From positions 147,385 to 211,384 of the forward strand of contig DCYG01000007.1 in the NCBI GenBank assembly GCA_002331025.1: DNA of 64,000 nt. The letters are read 5' to 3'. The translations under genes were made by a program, and so were the position numbers. The DNA is from Firmicutes bacterium UBA2116 (GTDB taxonomy: Bacteria > Bacillota > Clostridia > Tissierellales > Sedimentibacteraceae). The notes below the pieces were generated by a model, which saw only the letters and a list, made by a program, of their open reading frames with translations, had not been told where the DNA came from and did no database searches. Of the stretch, positions 8,605 to 16,610 are shown piece after piece (within the stretch, counting starts at the first letter, position 1; every line of letters starts with the position of its first letter).

Positions 8605-10590
8605 ATGATTTCTAAAATGAGAAATATAAAATATTTATTTTTATTACCCTCAATAATTATATATTTTGAAACGGTTTTAAAAGTATCTGTATATGAAGAA
8701 GTAATGAATGAGGGTTATATTTTTATGTGTTTGTTTTCTATTCCGGCAGGTATTGCTTTTTACTTACTGACATCGGGATTTAAAGAAAAAACAAACAAGA
8801 TACTGTTTATATCCATATTATCATTGTTAACAATTTATTATGGCGGACAAATGCTTTACTATAAAATTTTTTCCACCTTTGCTTCATTGTATTTTTTTAT
8901 AGGAGCTAAGAAAGCGGCACAGTTTGCATTCATATTATACGATACGATAGGAAATAACCTTATTCCTTTGTTTTTTATAATGCTGCCCTTAACCGCTGCC
9001 GTGATTTTGTTTAAGAAAATTAATTTTATTAAAATACCTAAGGAAAGCATTTATAAAATTGCTTTTTCTGCTGCGGTTTTACAAGCATCAGTAGTGTTCT
9101 TGGTGGCTTCTTCAGATGACGGAATGCTAAGTCCGTCTTATTTATATACTGAGGTTTTTATAATACAGGATTCCGTTGATAAATTTGGGCTTTTAACAAC
9201 AGGACGTCTGGATATAAAGAATATACTGAAAAATATAGATGTTTATGCAGATGAAGACATACCGATGGAAATAGTTGAATCTGAGGACATAACAGATAAT
9301 GATATGCATGATGTCATCGAAACAGAGGAACCGGCAGACGAAAATGAAATTGCTTATGGATACAATAAGCTTAATATTCCTTTTGATGAGCTAATAAAGA
9401 ACGAACACAGGTCATCTATCGCAGATATGCATAAATATTTTATGAATATTAAGCCCACTAAGAAAAACAAATATACGGGAATGTTTAAAGACAAGAATTT
9501 AATATTAATAACAGCAGAAGGATTTTCACCTTATGCTATAGACAAGGACATCACTCCAACACTGTACATGATGCAGGAGGGCGGCTTTAAATTTACCGAC
9601 TTCTACACACCTCTTTGGGGAGTCAGCACATCAGACGGAGAATATGTAGCTTGTACAAGTCTTTTGCCTAAGGAAGGTGTCTGGAGCTTTTATAAGTCAG
9701 CAAAAAATTACATGCCTTTCAGTATGGGAAATCAGTTAAAAAGCGCAGGCTACAATACATACGCGTACCATAATCATTATTATGATTATTATTTCAGGAA
9801 CGAATCTCATCCTAATATGGGCTATATTTACAAGGGATTGGGCAACGGACTTGATGTAACGGAAACCTGGCCTGAATCAGATATAGAAATGATAGAATTA
9901 TCCGTGCCTGAATTTATAAACAACCAACCGTTTCATGCTTATTATATGACCGTAAGCGGCCACTTGCAGTATAGTTTTACAGGAAATTATATAGCAGCCA
10001 AAAATAGAAGCTTGGTGGAGCATCTGGATTATTCAGAGCATGTTAAAGCGTATCTCGCATGCAATATAGAGCTTGACAGAGCGATGGAAATATTTATTGC
10101 CAAGCTTGAAGAAGCAGGAATTGCTGAGGATACATTAATAGCCATAAGTCCTGACCATTATCCTTACGGCTTAACTAAACAGGAATTAAGTGAGCTTGCC
10201 GGAAAAGAAATTAAATCTGATTTTGACATTTATAAAGGTGTATTTCTGCTTTGGTCAAAGGGTATGGAGCCGGTTGAAATTAACAAGGTATCTTCAAGCC
10301 TGGATATTATACCTACAATTTCAAATCTGATGGGTTTGGATTATGACTCAAGGTTGTTGATGGGCAGGGATATACTGTCTGATGCGGAACCACTGGTTGT
10401 ATTTGAAGACAGAAGCTTCGTAACGGATAAAATTATATTCGAAGCAAAGACAGAAAGAGTCACGAATAAAGAGGGATTCAATGTTGACAGCGTTTATATA
10501 AATGAAAAAATTAATGAAGTTAAGCAAAAATTTAAATATTCAAGCTTAGTTTTGGATAATAATTATTATAAAGCGGTATTTAATAAATGA
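8605..10590 (+). CDS. LTA synthase-like membrane phosphoglycerol transferase (sulfatase superfamily)
   Basis: 661 residues. The first ~170 residues form about five transmembrane helices; the rest is an extracellular sulfatase-fold domain. Motifs of LtaS are visible: metal-binding Glu in LITAEGFSPYAI, the nucleophile Thr in VSTSDGEYVA, the AYHNHYYDYYFRN block, and the metal-binding DH in ISPDHYPYG. A strongly acidic linker (residues ~210-250) separates the two parts. It would transfer glycerol phosphate from phosphatidylglycerol to an envelope polymer or glycolipid. Starts 15 bases after the P1 peptidase, with weak RBS AAGAAGATAAC. Whether it makes true LTA or a modified polymer cannot be told. 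Confidence 0.88.
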   Translation: MISKMRNIKYLFLLPSIIIYFETVLKVSVYEEVMNEGYIFMCLFSIPAGIAFYLLTSGFKEKTNKILFISILSLLTIYYGGQMLYYKIFSTFASLYFFIGAKKAAQFAFILYDTIGNNLIPLFFIMLPLTAAVILFKKINFIKIPKESIYKIAFSAAVLQASVVFLVASSDDGMLSPSYLYTEVFIIQDSVDKFGLLTTGRLDIKNILKNIDVYADEDIPMEIVESEDITDNDMHDVIETEEPADENEIAYGYNKLNIPFDELIKNEHRSSIADMHKYFMNIKPTKKNKYTGMFKDKNLILITAEGFSPYAIDKDITPTLYMMQEGGFKFTDFYTPLWGVSTSDGEYVACTSLLPKEGVWSFYKSAKNYMPFSMGNQLKSAGYNTYAYHNHYYDYYFRNESHPNMGYIYKGLGNGLDVTETWPESDIEMIELSVPEFINNQPFHAYYMTVSGHLQYSFTGNYIAAKNRSLVEHLDYSEHVKAYLACNIELDRAMEIFIAKLEEAGIAEDTLIAISPDHYPYGLTKQELSELAGKEIKSDFDIYKGVFLLWSKGMEPVEINKVSSSLDIIPTISNLMGLDYDSRLLMGRDILSDAEPLVVFEDRSFVTDKIIFEAKTERVTNKEGFNVDSVYINEKINEVKQKFKYSSLVLDNNYYKAVFNK

Positions 10591-10649
10591 GATTCTTCAC
10601 TGCGTTCAGGAAGACAAAATTTCGTCATTCCGAACGTAGTGAAGAATCT
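10590..10649. repeat. AGATTCTTCACT hairpin repeat (family B)
   Basis: Inverted repeat with arms AGATTCTTCACT and AGTGAAGAATCT flanking a TTTCGTCATTCCGAACGT core. The same phrase (CATTCCGAGCGnnGCGAAGAATCT) recurs in degenerate form at 14352-14380, 38636-38697 and 58657-58682. Sits at the 3' end of the LTA-synthase-like gene and could act as a bidirectional terminator with the convergent gene at 10662. Confidence 0.65.
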
Positions 10650-10661
10650 ATCTGTTAGTTC

Positions 10662-11516
10662 TTATTCTACTGTTAAAAGGTGTTCACAGCTTGAGGGGCA
10701 TTGAGTGTATGTTGAATTGTTTACGCAATTGGAGTTTAATTTACTTTTCAATATGCTGCCCTGTTCAGTATCTTCCTTTACCTTGACCATGTAGCCTATT
10801 CTTTTAATTTCCGAAGGCTGCAGACTTCCCACATTCCATTTTATAATTGTTTTTCCGTTAAAGCTATATACTTTTTCAGGTTGAAGATTGCTGGAATCCC
10901 CTATAAATTCCAATCCGTTGTCTAAAACGCACCTGACATAGACGCTTCTTGCCATATCGTACTGACCGGTGCGGCAATGTATGTAATACTTAGTTGATTC
11001 TCCCTTTTGCAGTTTATCCGCATCACATTTTACTATGAGCTCATAATCGCAAGCAAGAGATACTGCCGAACAAGAATCTACATAGCTTTCACATATTAAA
11101 TGCCCATAGTAATGGATTTTCTCTTTGTGAGATATTTTATCTCCTGTGTTCTCAATGCAATCAATAGTATATTTATCACATAGACCGATGTCCAGAGTTA
11201 TTATATTTGTTGAATTTGGTGATAAGCTAATATTGTTAGCGAATACTATTACATTATTATTGTACACATCTTCACATGGTTCAACAATTTTTATTTTGTC
11301 AACTATGTTATCGGGTCCGGTGTGCTCCATATTTTTTAAATACCGTATTCCATTACCCAAGGTAGAACTAAATGAACATAATTTAGATTGATTACTGCTG
11401 TTTATAAGTTCAATATTTAATTTATATATGTAAGATGGTATGAATGAAGTATTTGGAATACCTGCACCCTTTAAGATTTTATCAGGCGGCTTGATTGAAA
11501 TAGTTAGTTCTTTCAT
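10662..11516 (-). CDS. Cysteine-rich DUF11-like beta-sandwich protein, function unknown
   Basis: 284 residues. No signal peptide or membrane segment is visible. The C-terminal third (GLEFIGDSSNLQPEKVYSF... KWNVGSLQPSEIKRIGYMVKV) resembles the DUF11 repeat found in surface and spore-coat-like proteins: a conserved beta-sandwich with a W.VG.L.PGE-type motif. The middle contains many cysteines (CESYVDSC, CDYELIVKCDA, the terminal CPSSCEHL). The upstream ATG (11525) abuts the AAAGGA ribosome site, so the next in-frame ATG at 11516 (MKELTISIKP) is preferred. Isolated gene; a spore or envelope structural role is only a guess. Confidence 0.6.
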   Translation of the reverse strand: MKELTISIKPPDKILKGAGIPNTSFIPSYIYKLNIELINSSNQSKLCSFSSTLGNGIRYLKNMEHTGPDNIVDKIKIVEPCEDVYNNNVIVFANNISLSPNSTNIITLDIGLCDKYTIDCIENTGDKISHKEKIHYYGHLICESYVDSCSAVSLACDYELIVKCDADKLQKGESTKYYIHCRTGQYDMARSVYVRCVLDNGLEFIGDSSNLQPEKVYSFNGKTIIKWNVGSLQPSEIKRIGYMVKVKEDTEQGSILKSKLNSNCVNNSTYTQCPSSCEHLLTVE

Positions 11517-11543
11517 GCATTTCATTTCCTTTCATTTTTAATT

Positions 11544-11596
11544 GGGGACATTCCTTTTAACCCCAAAGACTGTCCCCGTACTAAAGGTGTGTCCCC
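11544..11596. repeat. GGGGACA-type repeat (family A)
   Basis: TTGGGGACATTCC, then GACTGTCCCCG and GTGTGTCCCC within 53 bases; related to 6491-6565 and 58592-58656. Lies in the intergenic space upstream of the minus-strand gene 10662-11516. Confidence 0.6.
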
Positions 11597-11733
11597 TTAC
11601 CGCTGTAATACGCATTTATAAATTATATTATTCTGATTAAGACTATTTGTGAAAAATTCAGTTAAATATTTATGGAGTTCTATTATAAATTATGGTAAAA
11701 TAAGCGAAAAGATACTTTCTATAGGAGGAACAT

Positions 11734-11958
11734 ATGAAAAATATAAAAATATTCTCAAGCTCGACATGTCCTAATTGTACATTAGTAAAAGATTTATTAA
11801 AGGAAAAAGGATATGAATATGAAGAAAAAAATGTTTCATTAGATGCTGAAGCAAAAAAGGAACTTATATCGCTGGGTTACATGGGTGTACCTATAACATT
11901 TGTTGATGATGAGGTTGTTGTTGGCTTTAACAAACAAAAATTAGAAGAATTATTGTAA
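11734..11958 (+). CDS. Glutaredoxin-like NrdH-type thiol redox protein
   Basis: 74 residues, the size of NrdH-type glutaredoxins. The redox-active CPNC motif is at residues 11-14 (SSTCPNC), followed by the cis-proline loop MGVPITFVDDEVVVGF. The absence of the glutathione-site residues of classical glutaredoxins suggests reduction by a thioredoxin-reductase-like enzyme. RBS TAGGAGGAACAT immediately before the ATG. No ribonucleotide reductase is adjacent, so the target is unknown. Confidence 0.88.
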   Translation: MKNIKIFSSSTCPNCTLVKDLLKEKGYEYEEKNVSLDAEAKKELISLGYMGVPITFVDDEVVVGFNKQKLEELL

Positions 11959-12085
11959 AAATAGAATAAGTGCAAATTTAATTAACAATTTTATCTAAAT
12001 TAACTAAAATATTTGCATACTATTAAACTAAGAAATGTAAATAATAAATTCATAAGCAGATATTCATTATTTGCTTTTTAAATAG

Positions 12086-12235
12086 AAAACCGGCATTTAT
12101 TGCAATCCAGTATTTTCAAATGCTTTGCTATGAAAATAAATCGATATTTAAGTGATCCGATAGATATGACATCAGTGTGTGCATTAAGGAAAACAAAAAT
12201 AAAATCGTAATCTGAATTGGAATTTTGCCGGTTTT
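12086..12235. repeat. 150-bp element with terminal inverted repeats (MITE-like)
   Basis: The gap 11959-12293 holds no convincing gene. Within it, AAAACCGGCA at 12086-12095 is matched inversely by TGCCGGTTTT at 12226-12235, and similarity continues inward past mismatches (AATCCAG versus AATTCAG). The interior is AT-rich with no open frame. This fits a miniature inverted-repeat element or a very long hairpin; only one copy is in the window. Confidence 0.4.
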
Positions 12236-12257
12236 TGCTTGCTTTATTTACAATATA

Positions 12258-12296
12258 GCGACCGACACCAAATGTAAAATTTGGGTCATCTGCTTA
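12258..12296. repeat. GACACCAAAT/ATTTGGGTC hairpin repeat (family C)
   Basis: GCGACCGACACCAAAT, a short spacer, then ATTTGGGTCATCTGCTTA: a hairpin with arms GACaCCAAAT/ATTTGGgTC. Its TTA is the stop codon (TAA on the minus strand) of the DUF1858 gene. Further copies are at 16611-16717 (tandem) and 47011-47104 (degenerate). May serve as a processing or termination element. Confidence 0.7.
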
Positions 12297-12479
12297 CTTA
12301 TTCAATGCGTCCATTAAATGTTGTAAATCCATTCCGTGAACAGCCGCTGCTTCTTCTAATGTTTCCATTTGAGCTCCGGGGCATCCTACACAACCCATTC
12401 CGTGCGCCATCAATATTTCTGCAGCTTCAGGTTTAGATTGAATAATTTCACGAATAACCATATCTTTAGTTATAGACAT
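12294..12479 (-). CDS. DUF1858 protein (hybrid-cluster-protein-associated redox disulfide domain)
   Basis: 61 residues. The full domain is present: ITKDMVIREIIQSKPEAAEIL, then the redox-type Cys pair in GMGCVGCPGAQMETLEEAA. The family is named for its association with hybrid cluster protein, and the CxxC is proposed to be redox active; its partner here is unknown. The open frame reaches back to an ATG at 12494 that itself overlaps the GAGGAGG Shine-Dalgarno; the ATG at 12479 (MSITKD) is correctly spaced and is chosen. The stop codon lies inside a family C repeat. Confidence 0.88.
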   Translation of the reverse strand: MSITKDMVIREIIQSKPEAAEILMAHGMGCVGCPGAQMETLEEAAAVHGMDLQHLMDALNK

Positions 12480-12588
12480 AATTTTCCTCCTCATTAATTG
12501 TTAACTTAATTATACATGATGAAAAATGCAGATTCAACAAAAATTATTAATTACCAACGTATTCCTGCAGATTAGTATTAAAAACTGT

Positions 12589-12617
12589 TTGAATCGCAAA
12601 TTAATGTATGATATACT
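12589..12617 (+). promoter_or_regulatory. Sigma-A-type promoter of the coiled-coil gene
   Basis: TTGAAT at 12589-12594, 17-base spacer, TATACT at 12612-12617. Transcription would start near 12624, about 107 bases before the ATG at 12731. Confidence 0.6.
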
Positions 12618-12730
12618 TACAAATGTTAAGAACAGTAAAAATTGTTTTACTTAACTGTTGAATGACGGATAGGTTCTTATGGAAAATAATATATAACTTA
12701 TTTATAGGTTGCAATAAAAGGAGAACTAAT

Positions 12731-13669
12731 ATGCATCGTGAATTAAATGAAAGAATCAGTTATGTTAAAGAGTGCATGGAAAAAAAGAATAAACTGAATA
12801 CTCTTTTAAAACAAACTGAACAAGATATGATCAAGGAAAAATTACTTTTAAATAAGCTTTCAGAAGAATTACGAAAAGAGAATGAAGATGTTTTAAAATT
12901 AGAATCTGCAAATATAACTTCATTGTTTTATGCTATATTAGGAACTAAGGATGAAAAATTAGAAAAAGAAAAGCAAGAGGTATTAAAAGCCCGGCTTAAA
13001 TATGACCAATGCAAAAATAATGTTGAATATCTTGCGAAGGAATCAAAAAGATTGGTTGATGAGCTTTCAAAGGTTGAAATATGTGAATCGGAATATGAAG
13101 ATTTAATCAATAAAAAATTAGCACTTATAAATCTTGAAAATAAAGAAATCAGTGATGAGCTTAAAAATCTTATTGAACGTAAAGAAAGCATGCATGCCAA
13201 TATAATTGAAATTGATGAGGCAATAAAGGCGGGAGAGGAAGCATTAACTGAAATTGAAAACACGGTTAAAGAACTTGAAAGTGCCGAAGGATGGGGTATT
13301 GCAGATATGCTGGGCGGTGGTCTTATAGTTACTGCCGTAAAATATGATCATATCGACAAGGCAGGTAAATATGTTGATGAAGCTCAACGAGCTCTCGGCA
13401 GATTTAAAAGGGAAATGTCAGACATAAAAATGATTACCGGTACAGAAATTTCCATAGGTACATTTGAAACATTTGCCGATTATTTTTTTGACGGTTTGAT
13501 TTTTGACTGGGTTGTTCAATCTGAAATAGGCAAATCATTAGATGCTGTTAAAGATACTAAAAATCAGATAGATAAAGCAATGTCAAAGCTTTACGAAGAA
13601 AAGGTAACCGAAGAATTTATGTTAAAACAACTGGAAGAGAAGATAAAGAATATTATAGAAAATGTATAA
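12731..13669 (+). CDS. Coiled-coil protein of unknown function
   Basis: 312 residues, rich in Lys and Glu. Residues ~5-180 are a near-continuous heptad-patterned coiled coil; a glycine-rich hinge (GWGIADMLGGGLIV) follows, then a helical region and a final amphipathic coil (LYEEKVTEEFMLKQLEEKIK). There is no signal peptide or membrane segment. I do not recognise the family; the layout (long coil, central short hydrophobic Gly-rich patch, coil) vaguely recalls membrane-associated PspA-like or toxic-compound-resistance-like proteins, but no defining motif is seen. The open frame runs back to 12662, yet AAAGGAGAACTAAT directly precedes the ATG at 12731, which is preferred. Monocistronic. Confidence 0.7.
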   Translation: MHRELNERISYVKECMEKKNKLNTLLKQTEQDMIKEKLLLNKLSEELRKENEDVLKLESANITSLFYAILGTKDEKLEKEKQEVLKARLKYDQCKNNVEYLAKESKRLVDELSKVEICESEYEDLINKKLALINLENKEISDELKNLIERKESMHANIIEIDEAIKAGEEALTEIENTVKELESAEGWGIADMLGGGLIVTAVKYDHIDKAGKYVDEAQRALGRFKREMSDIKMITGTEISIGTFETFADYFFDGLIFDWVVQSEIGKSLDAVKDTKNQIDKAMSKLYEEKVTEEFMLKQLEEKIKNIIENV

Positions 13670-13686
13670 AATTAAAAAATAAAAAT

Positions 13687-13763
13687 CCGGTGATGTCTCG
13701 GCAGCCTACAGTTATATGAAAGGTGCTAATTCTGACAAAGATTTTCTTTGGGAGATGAGAGAC
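13687..13763 (+). promoter_or_regulatory. 5'-truncated SAM-I (S-box) riboswitch upstream of ybaK
   Basis: The 3' two thirds of a SAM-I aptamer is legible: a GATG...CGGCAGCC segment (compare GATGAAGCCCGGCAACC), then AGGTGCTAATTCTGAC, the P4 hairpin CAAAG-ATTTT-CTTTG, and GGGAGATGAGAG as the 3' strand of P1. The expected 5' strand of P1 (CTCTCATC-like) and the GAGGGACTGGCC part of P2 are absent; that position is occupied by the AT-rich tail after the previous gene. GATGAGAG (13754-13761) can still pair with CTCTCATC (13781-13788) of the downstream terminator. Probably a decayed riboswitch; function uncertain. Confidence 0.65.
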
Positions 13764-13777
13764 GGTTAAGCTACTAT

Positions 13778-13806
13778 ACCCTCTCATCATTGAGAGGGTT
13801 GTTTTT
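13778..13806 (+). terminator. Intrinsic terminator of the S-box remnant
   Basis: ACCCTCTCA-TCAT-TGAGAGGGT followed by TGTTTTT. The 5' arm is complementary to the 3' P1 strand of the SAM-I remnant, so an antiterminator is still possible. Confidence 0.8.
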
Positions 13807-13874
13807 ATGCGGCTTCAGGAGCAGAAAAATTGTGAATTCGACCGAGATATTACGATTACTAAGGAGGGTTATAT

Positions 13875-14345
13875 ATGTCAATAGAAAAGGTTAGAGAATA
13901 TCTGAAGAGCTTCGGCAAGGACCGGGATATTCTTGAAATGGATGAATCAACAGCTACGGTTCAATTAGCTGCAAGAGCTCTTGGAACCGAGGAAGCGAGA
14001 ATAGCTAAATCACTTTCCTTTTATAACGGAGATGATGCAATGATTATCGTTGTTGCAGGAGATGCTAAAATTGACAACAAGAAATTTAAGGAATATTTCG
14101 GATTTAAAGCGAGAATGCTTGCGCCCGAAGATACGGTAAAATTTACAGGGCATGCAATCGGCGGTGTTTGTCCCTTTGCGCTTCCTGAAAAAGTAACAGT
14201 GTACTTAGATGATTCGATGAAAAGATTTGAAACTATGTTTCCTGCCTGCGGCAGCGGTAATTCTGCAATTGAACTTACACTGAATGAATTGGAAGAAATA
14301 TCGAAATCACAAAAATGGATTGATGTGTGCAAGAATTGGGAATAA
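13875..14345 (+). CDS. ybaK: YbaK/EbsC family aminoacyl-tRNA deacylase
   Basis: 156 residues, full length for the family. It hydrolyses mischarged aminoacyl-tRNA (typically Cys-tRNA-Pro) in trans. Family features: conserved Lys in ARIAKSLSF, the AGDAKIDNKKFKEYFG segment with the conserved Lys, and GHAIGGVCPFALP with the G(x)GGVCPF signature; the C-terminal PACGSGNSAIELTLNEL is also typical. RBS AAGGAGGGTTATAT. Preceded by the truncated S-box and its terminator, which would have to be read through if the promoter lies upstream. Followed closely by tcdA (63 bases). Confidence 0.92.
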   Translation: MSIEKVREYLKSFGKDRDILEMDESTATVQLAARALGTEEARIAKSLSFYNGDDAMIIVVAGDAKIDNKKFKEYFGFKARMLAPEDTVKFTGHAIGGVCPFALPEKVTVYLDDSMKRFETMFPACGSGNSAIELTLNELEEISKSQKWIDVCKNWE

Positions 14346-14351
14346 TACGTT

Positions 14352-14380
14352 TGTTATCCTGAGCGTAGCGAAGGATAACA
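14352..14380. repeat. Hairpin with GAGCGTAGCGAAGGAT core (family B)
   Basis: TGTTATCCT and AGGATAACA arms enclose GAGCGTAGCGA. This shares the GAGCGnAGCGAAG phrase with the other family B repeats. Lies between ybaK and tcdA. Confidence 0.55.
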
Positions 14381-14408
14381 ATAAAAAAAATATAAACAGA
14401 AGGATAAT

Positions 14409-15164
14409 ATGATAAACGAATTTTCAAGAACCCAGCTTTTATTGGGCAAGGAAGCAATGGATAAATTAAAGAATGCAAGGGTGGCGGTATTTGGTATCGG
14501 CGGAGTCGGGACATTTGTTGTAGAGGGATTGGCAAGGTGTGGAATAGGAAGCTTTACACTCTTTGATGATGATAAAGTGTGTCTGACAAATATTAACAGG
14601 CAGCTTATCGCTACAAGAAAAACAATCGGTAAAAAAAAGGTGGATGTAATGGCTGAAAGGATTATGGAGATAAATCCCAAAGCAGCAGTGAAAACACATG
14701 CATGCTTTTATTTACCGGAAAATGCTGATCAATTTGATTTTTCGGAATATGACTATATAGTCGATGCTATAGATACTGTTTCTGCGAAAATTGAATTGAT
14801 AGTGAGAGCTAAGGCAGCTAATGTGCCCATCATCAGCAGCATGGGTGCAGGAAACAAATTGAACCCTACAATGCTGGAGGTTGCGGATATATATAAAACA
14901 TCCATGGATCCGCTGGCAAAGGTTATGAGGCATGAGCTAAAAAAAAGAGGAATAAAAAAGTTAAAGGTAGTTTATTCAAAGGAAAAGCCATTAACGCCTA
15001 TAGATGAAGATAATATAAGCTGCAGGGATAACTGTGTGTGTCCCCCGGGTACTACAAGAAAATGCACACACAGAAGGGCTATACCGGGCAGCGTATCATT
15101 TGTTCCTTCCGTAGCAGGATTAATAATAGCAAGTGAGGTTATAAAAGATATAGCAATTGATTAA
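14409..15164 (+). CDS. tcdA: tRNA threonylcarbamoyladenosine dehydratase (TcdA/CsdL, E1-like)
   Basis: 251 residues of the ThiF/MoeB/E1 superfamily. It forms cyclic ct6A37 in tRNA by ATP-dependent dehydration of t6A. Motifs: nucleotide loop AVFGIGGVGTFVVEGLARCGIG near residues 28-50, DDDKVCLTNINRQ with the conserved Asn-Arg-Gln, VDAIDTVSAK, and the C-terminal CVCPPGTTRKCTHRRAIPGSVSFVPSVAG region typical of TcdA. It lacks the CxxC zinc pairs of MoeB. RBS AGAAGGATAAT before the ATG. Probably co-transcribed with ybaK, giving a small tRNA-quality locus. Confidence 0.93.
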   Translation: MINEFSRTQLLLGKEAMDKLKNARVAVFGIGGVGTFVVEGLARCGIGSFTLFDDDKVCLTNINRQLIATRKTIGKKKVDVMAERIMEINPKAAVKTHACFYLPENADQFDFSEYDYIVDAIDTVSAKIELIVRAKAANVPIISSMGAGNKLNPTMLEVADIYKTSMDPLAKVMRHELKKRGIKKLKVVYSKEKPLTPIDEDNISCRDNCVCPPGTTRKCTHRRAIPGSVSFVPSVAGLIIASEVIKDIAID

Positions 15165-15169
15165 TAAGA

Positions 15170-15207
15170 GATTCTTCGATACATACTTGTTGTAACGAAG
15201 ATTTTTT
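15170..15207 (+). terminator. Terminator after tcdA
   Basis: ATTCTTCGATACA and TGTAACGAAGAT arms followed by seven T. The arm sequence is related to family B repeats. Confidence 0.75.
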
Positions 15208-15288
15208 TATTTATTTTATTGGTAATTCTGTCGAATAATGTTATATAATAAGTAATCATTAAAAAAATACATTAAGGGAATGGACAAA

Positions 15289-16566
15289 ATGGAGAATATT
15301 AATAAAAAAATTTATAATTATTTGACAGACCCGATTAACGATTTGTTCAATAAAATAAGCAATATCGGAATATATAAAGGACAAGTTATAGAACCCGTTT
15401 TGGATGAAATCAATTTAGGATTTAACAAGCTGGACAAATTGATTAATTTAATCGAAAACATGAATCAGAACGTTTCGTTTGAAGGTATATTAAATTACAT
15501 ATACTCAACATTTTCAGAGTTTATACCGTATAATCATATCGGTATTGCTCTGTTAAAGGATGAGGGTAAGGTGTTGGAGGCTTCATACGGAATTTCCGAT
15601 GCACATTTAGAGGAGCTGCCTAAAAAGCTTGTGGGTATCAGGGCAAAAGTCAGCGAAACAAGCTTAGAAAATATAGTAAAGTACTGCACTCCAAGAATTA
15701 TTAATGATTTAGAAGCTTACACCACCAATAAGGATACTGACTATAACAAAATTTTGCTGCAGGCCGGAATAAAATCGTCTATTACATTGCCTTTAAAGGT
15801 TTATGATAAGCCTATAGGAATAATATTTTTCTCCAATACCAAGAAAAGTATTTATAATGAAAATCATATTGAGTTTTTAGTTACATTATCAAACAGCATA
15901 GCTATAAGTTTAAATAAAAATATATTTATAGACGAAATGCTGTATTCAACATTGCTGGCATTAACTAAAATGGCGGAAGCCCGGGATGAAGAAACAGCCG
16001 AACATCTTGACAGAATGACTGCATATTCCGTAAAAATAACAGAATTTTTGCTCCGTGACAATCTGTATTGCGATCAGTTAACAGTTCCTTTTTTAAAGGG
16101 AATCGAAAGATTCAGCCCAATGCATGACATAGGTAAGGTAGGTGTTAAGGATGGTATACTATTAAAGCCGGGCAAGCTGACCTCAGAAGAGTTTGACGAA
16201 ATGAAAAAGCATGTAACCTATGGAGCTGACGTTTTAAGAACTGCTGAAAGCAATATAGCAAAGCAAAAATACAGTATGTTTAAAATGGGAATTGAAATAG
16301 TTGAAGGACATCACGAATGGTGGGATGGTTCAGGGTATCCTTATAATAAGAAAGGATATGAAATTCCGTTAAGTGCGAGAATTGTAGCTGTTGCAGATGT
16401 ATTTGATGCTTTAACAAGCAAAAGACCGTATAAAAAGCCGTATGAATTTGAAGAAAGTATAAATCAAATTATTGAAGGAAGCGGCAGTCATTTTGACCCC
16501 CGTATCATAGATTCGCTTTCAAGACATAGAGATGAGCTTTATGAATTATATTTAAGTTTCCATTAA
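15289..16566 (+). CDS. GAF domain-HD-GYP cyclic di-GMP phosphodiesterase-like protein
   Basis: 425 residues. A GAF sensor domain occupies about residues 60-205 (ending PIGIIFFSNTKKSIYNE..HIEFL); an HD-GYP domain fills ~215-400. Catalytic HD in SPMHDIGKVG, the HHEWWDGSGYP segment carrying the GYP motif, and VADVFDALTSKRPYKK are all intact. HD-GYP proteins hydrolyse c-di-GMP (or related cyclic dinucleotides) with a metal centre. There is no membrane segment, so cytoplasmic sensing by GAF is expected. AAGGGA directly abuts the ATG at 15280 but is well spaced from the ATG at 15289, which is preferred. Monocistronic. Confidence 0.88.
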   Translation: MENINKKIYNYLTDPINDLFNKISNIGIYKGQVIEPVLDEINLGFNKLDKLINLIENMNQNVSFEGILNYIYSTFSEFIPYNHIGIALLKDEGKVLEASYGISDAHLEELPKKLVGIRAKVSETSLENIVKYCTPRIINDLEAYTTNKDTDYNKILLQAGIKSSITLPLKVYDKPIGIIFFSNTKKSIYNENHIEFLVTLSNSIAISLNKNIFIDEMLYSTLLALTKMAEARDEETAEHLDRMTAYSVKITEFLLRDNLYCDQLTVPFLKGIERFSPMHDIGKVGVKDGILLKPGKLTSEEFDEMKKHVTYGADVLRTAESNIAKQKYSMFKMGIEIVEGHHEWWDGSGYPYNKKGYEIPLSARIVAVADVFDALTSKRPYKKPYEFEESINQIIEGSGSHFDPRIIDSLSRHRDELYELYLSFH

Positions 16567-16573
16567 AATAGAG

Positions 16574-16604
16574 AAGGCTGTTGAAAAAAATTTTCAACAG
16601 CCTT
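16574..16604. terminator. Perfect hairpin after the HD-GYP gene
   Basis: AAGGCTGTTGAAAA and TTTTCAACAGCCTT, 14-bp perfect arms, three-base loop, no T run after it (TTGATTG). Probably a factor-assisted or bidirectional terminator. Confidence 0.6.
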
Positions 16605-16610
16605 GATTGT

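Noticed and set aside
12662..12730. Longer N-terminus of the coiled-coil protein
   Set aside because: The extension follows no Shine-Dalgarno, while AAAGGAG directly precedes the ATG at 12731.
13687..13806. T-box or fluoride riboswitch before ybaK
   Set aside because: No GGTACC T-box or tRNA specifier, and the conserved fluoride core does not fit; the GGTGCTAATTC...GATGAGAG pattern fits SAM-I.
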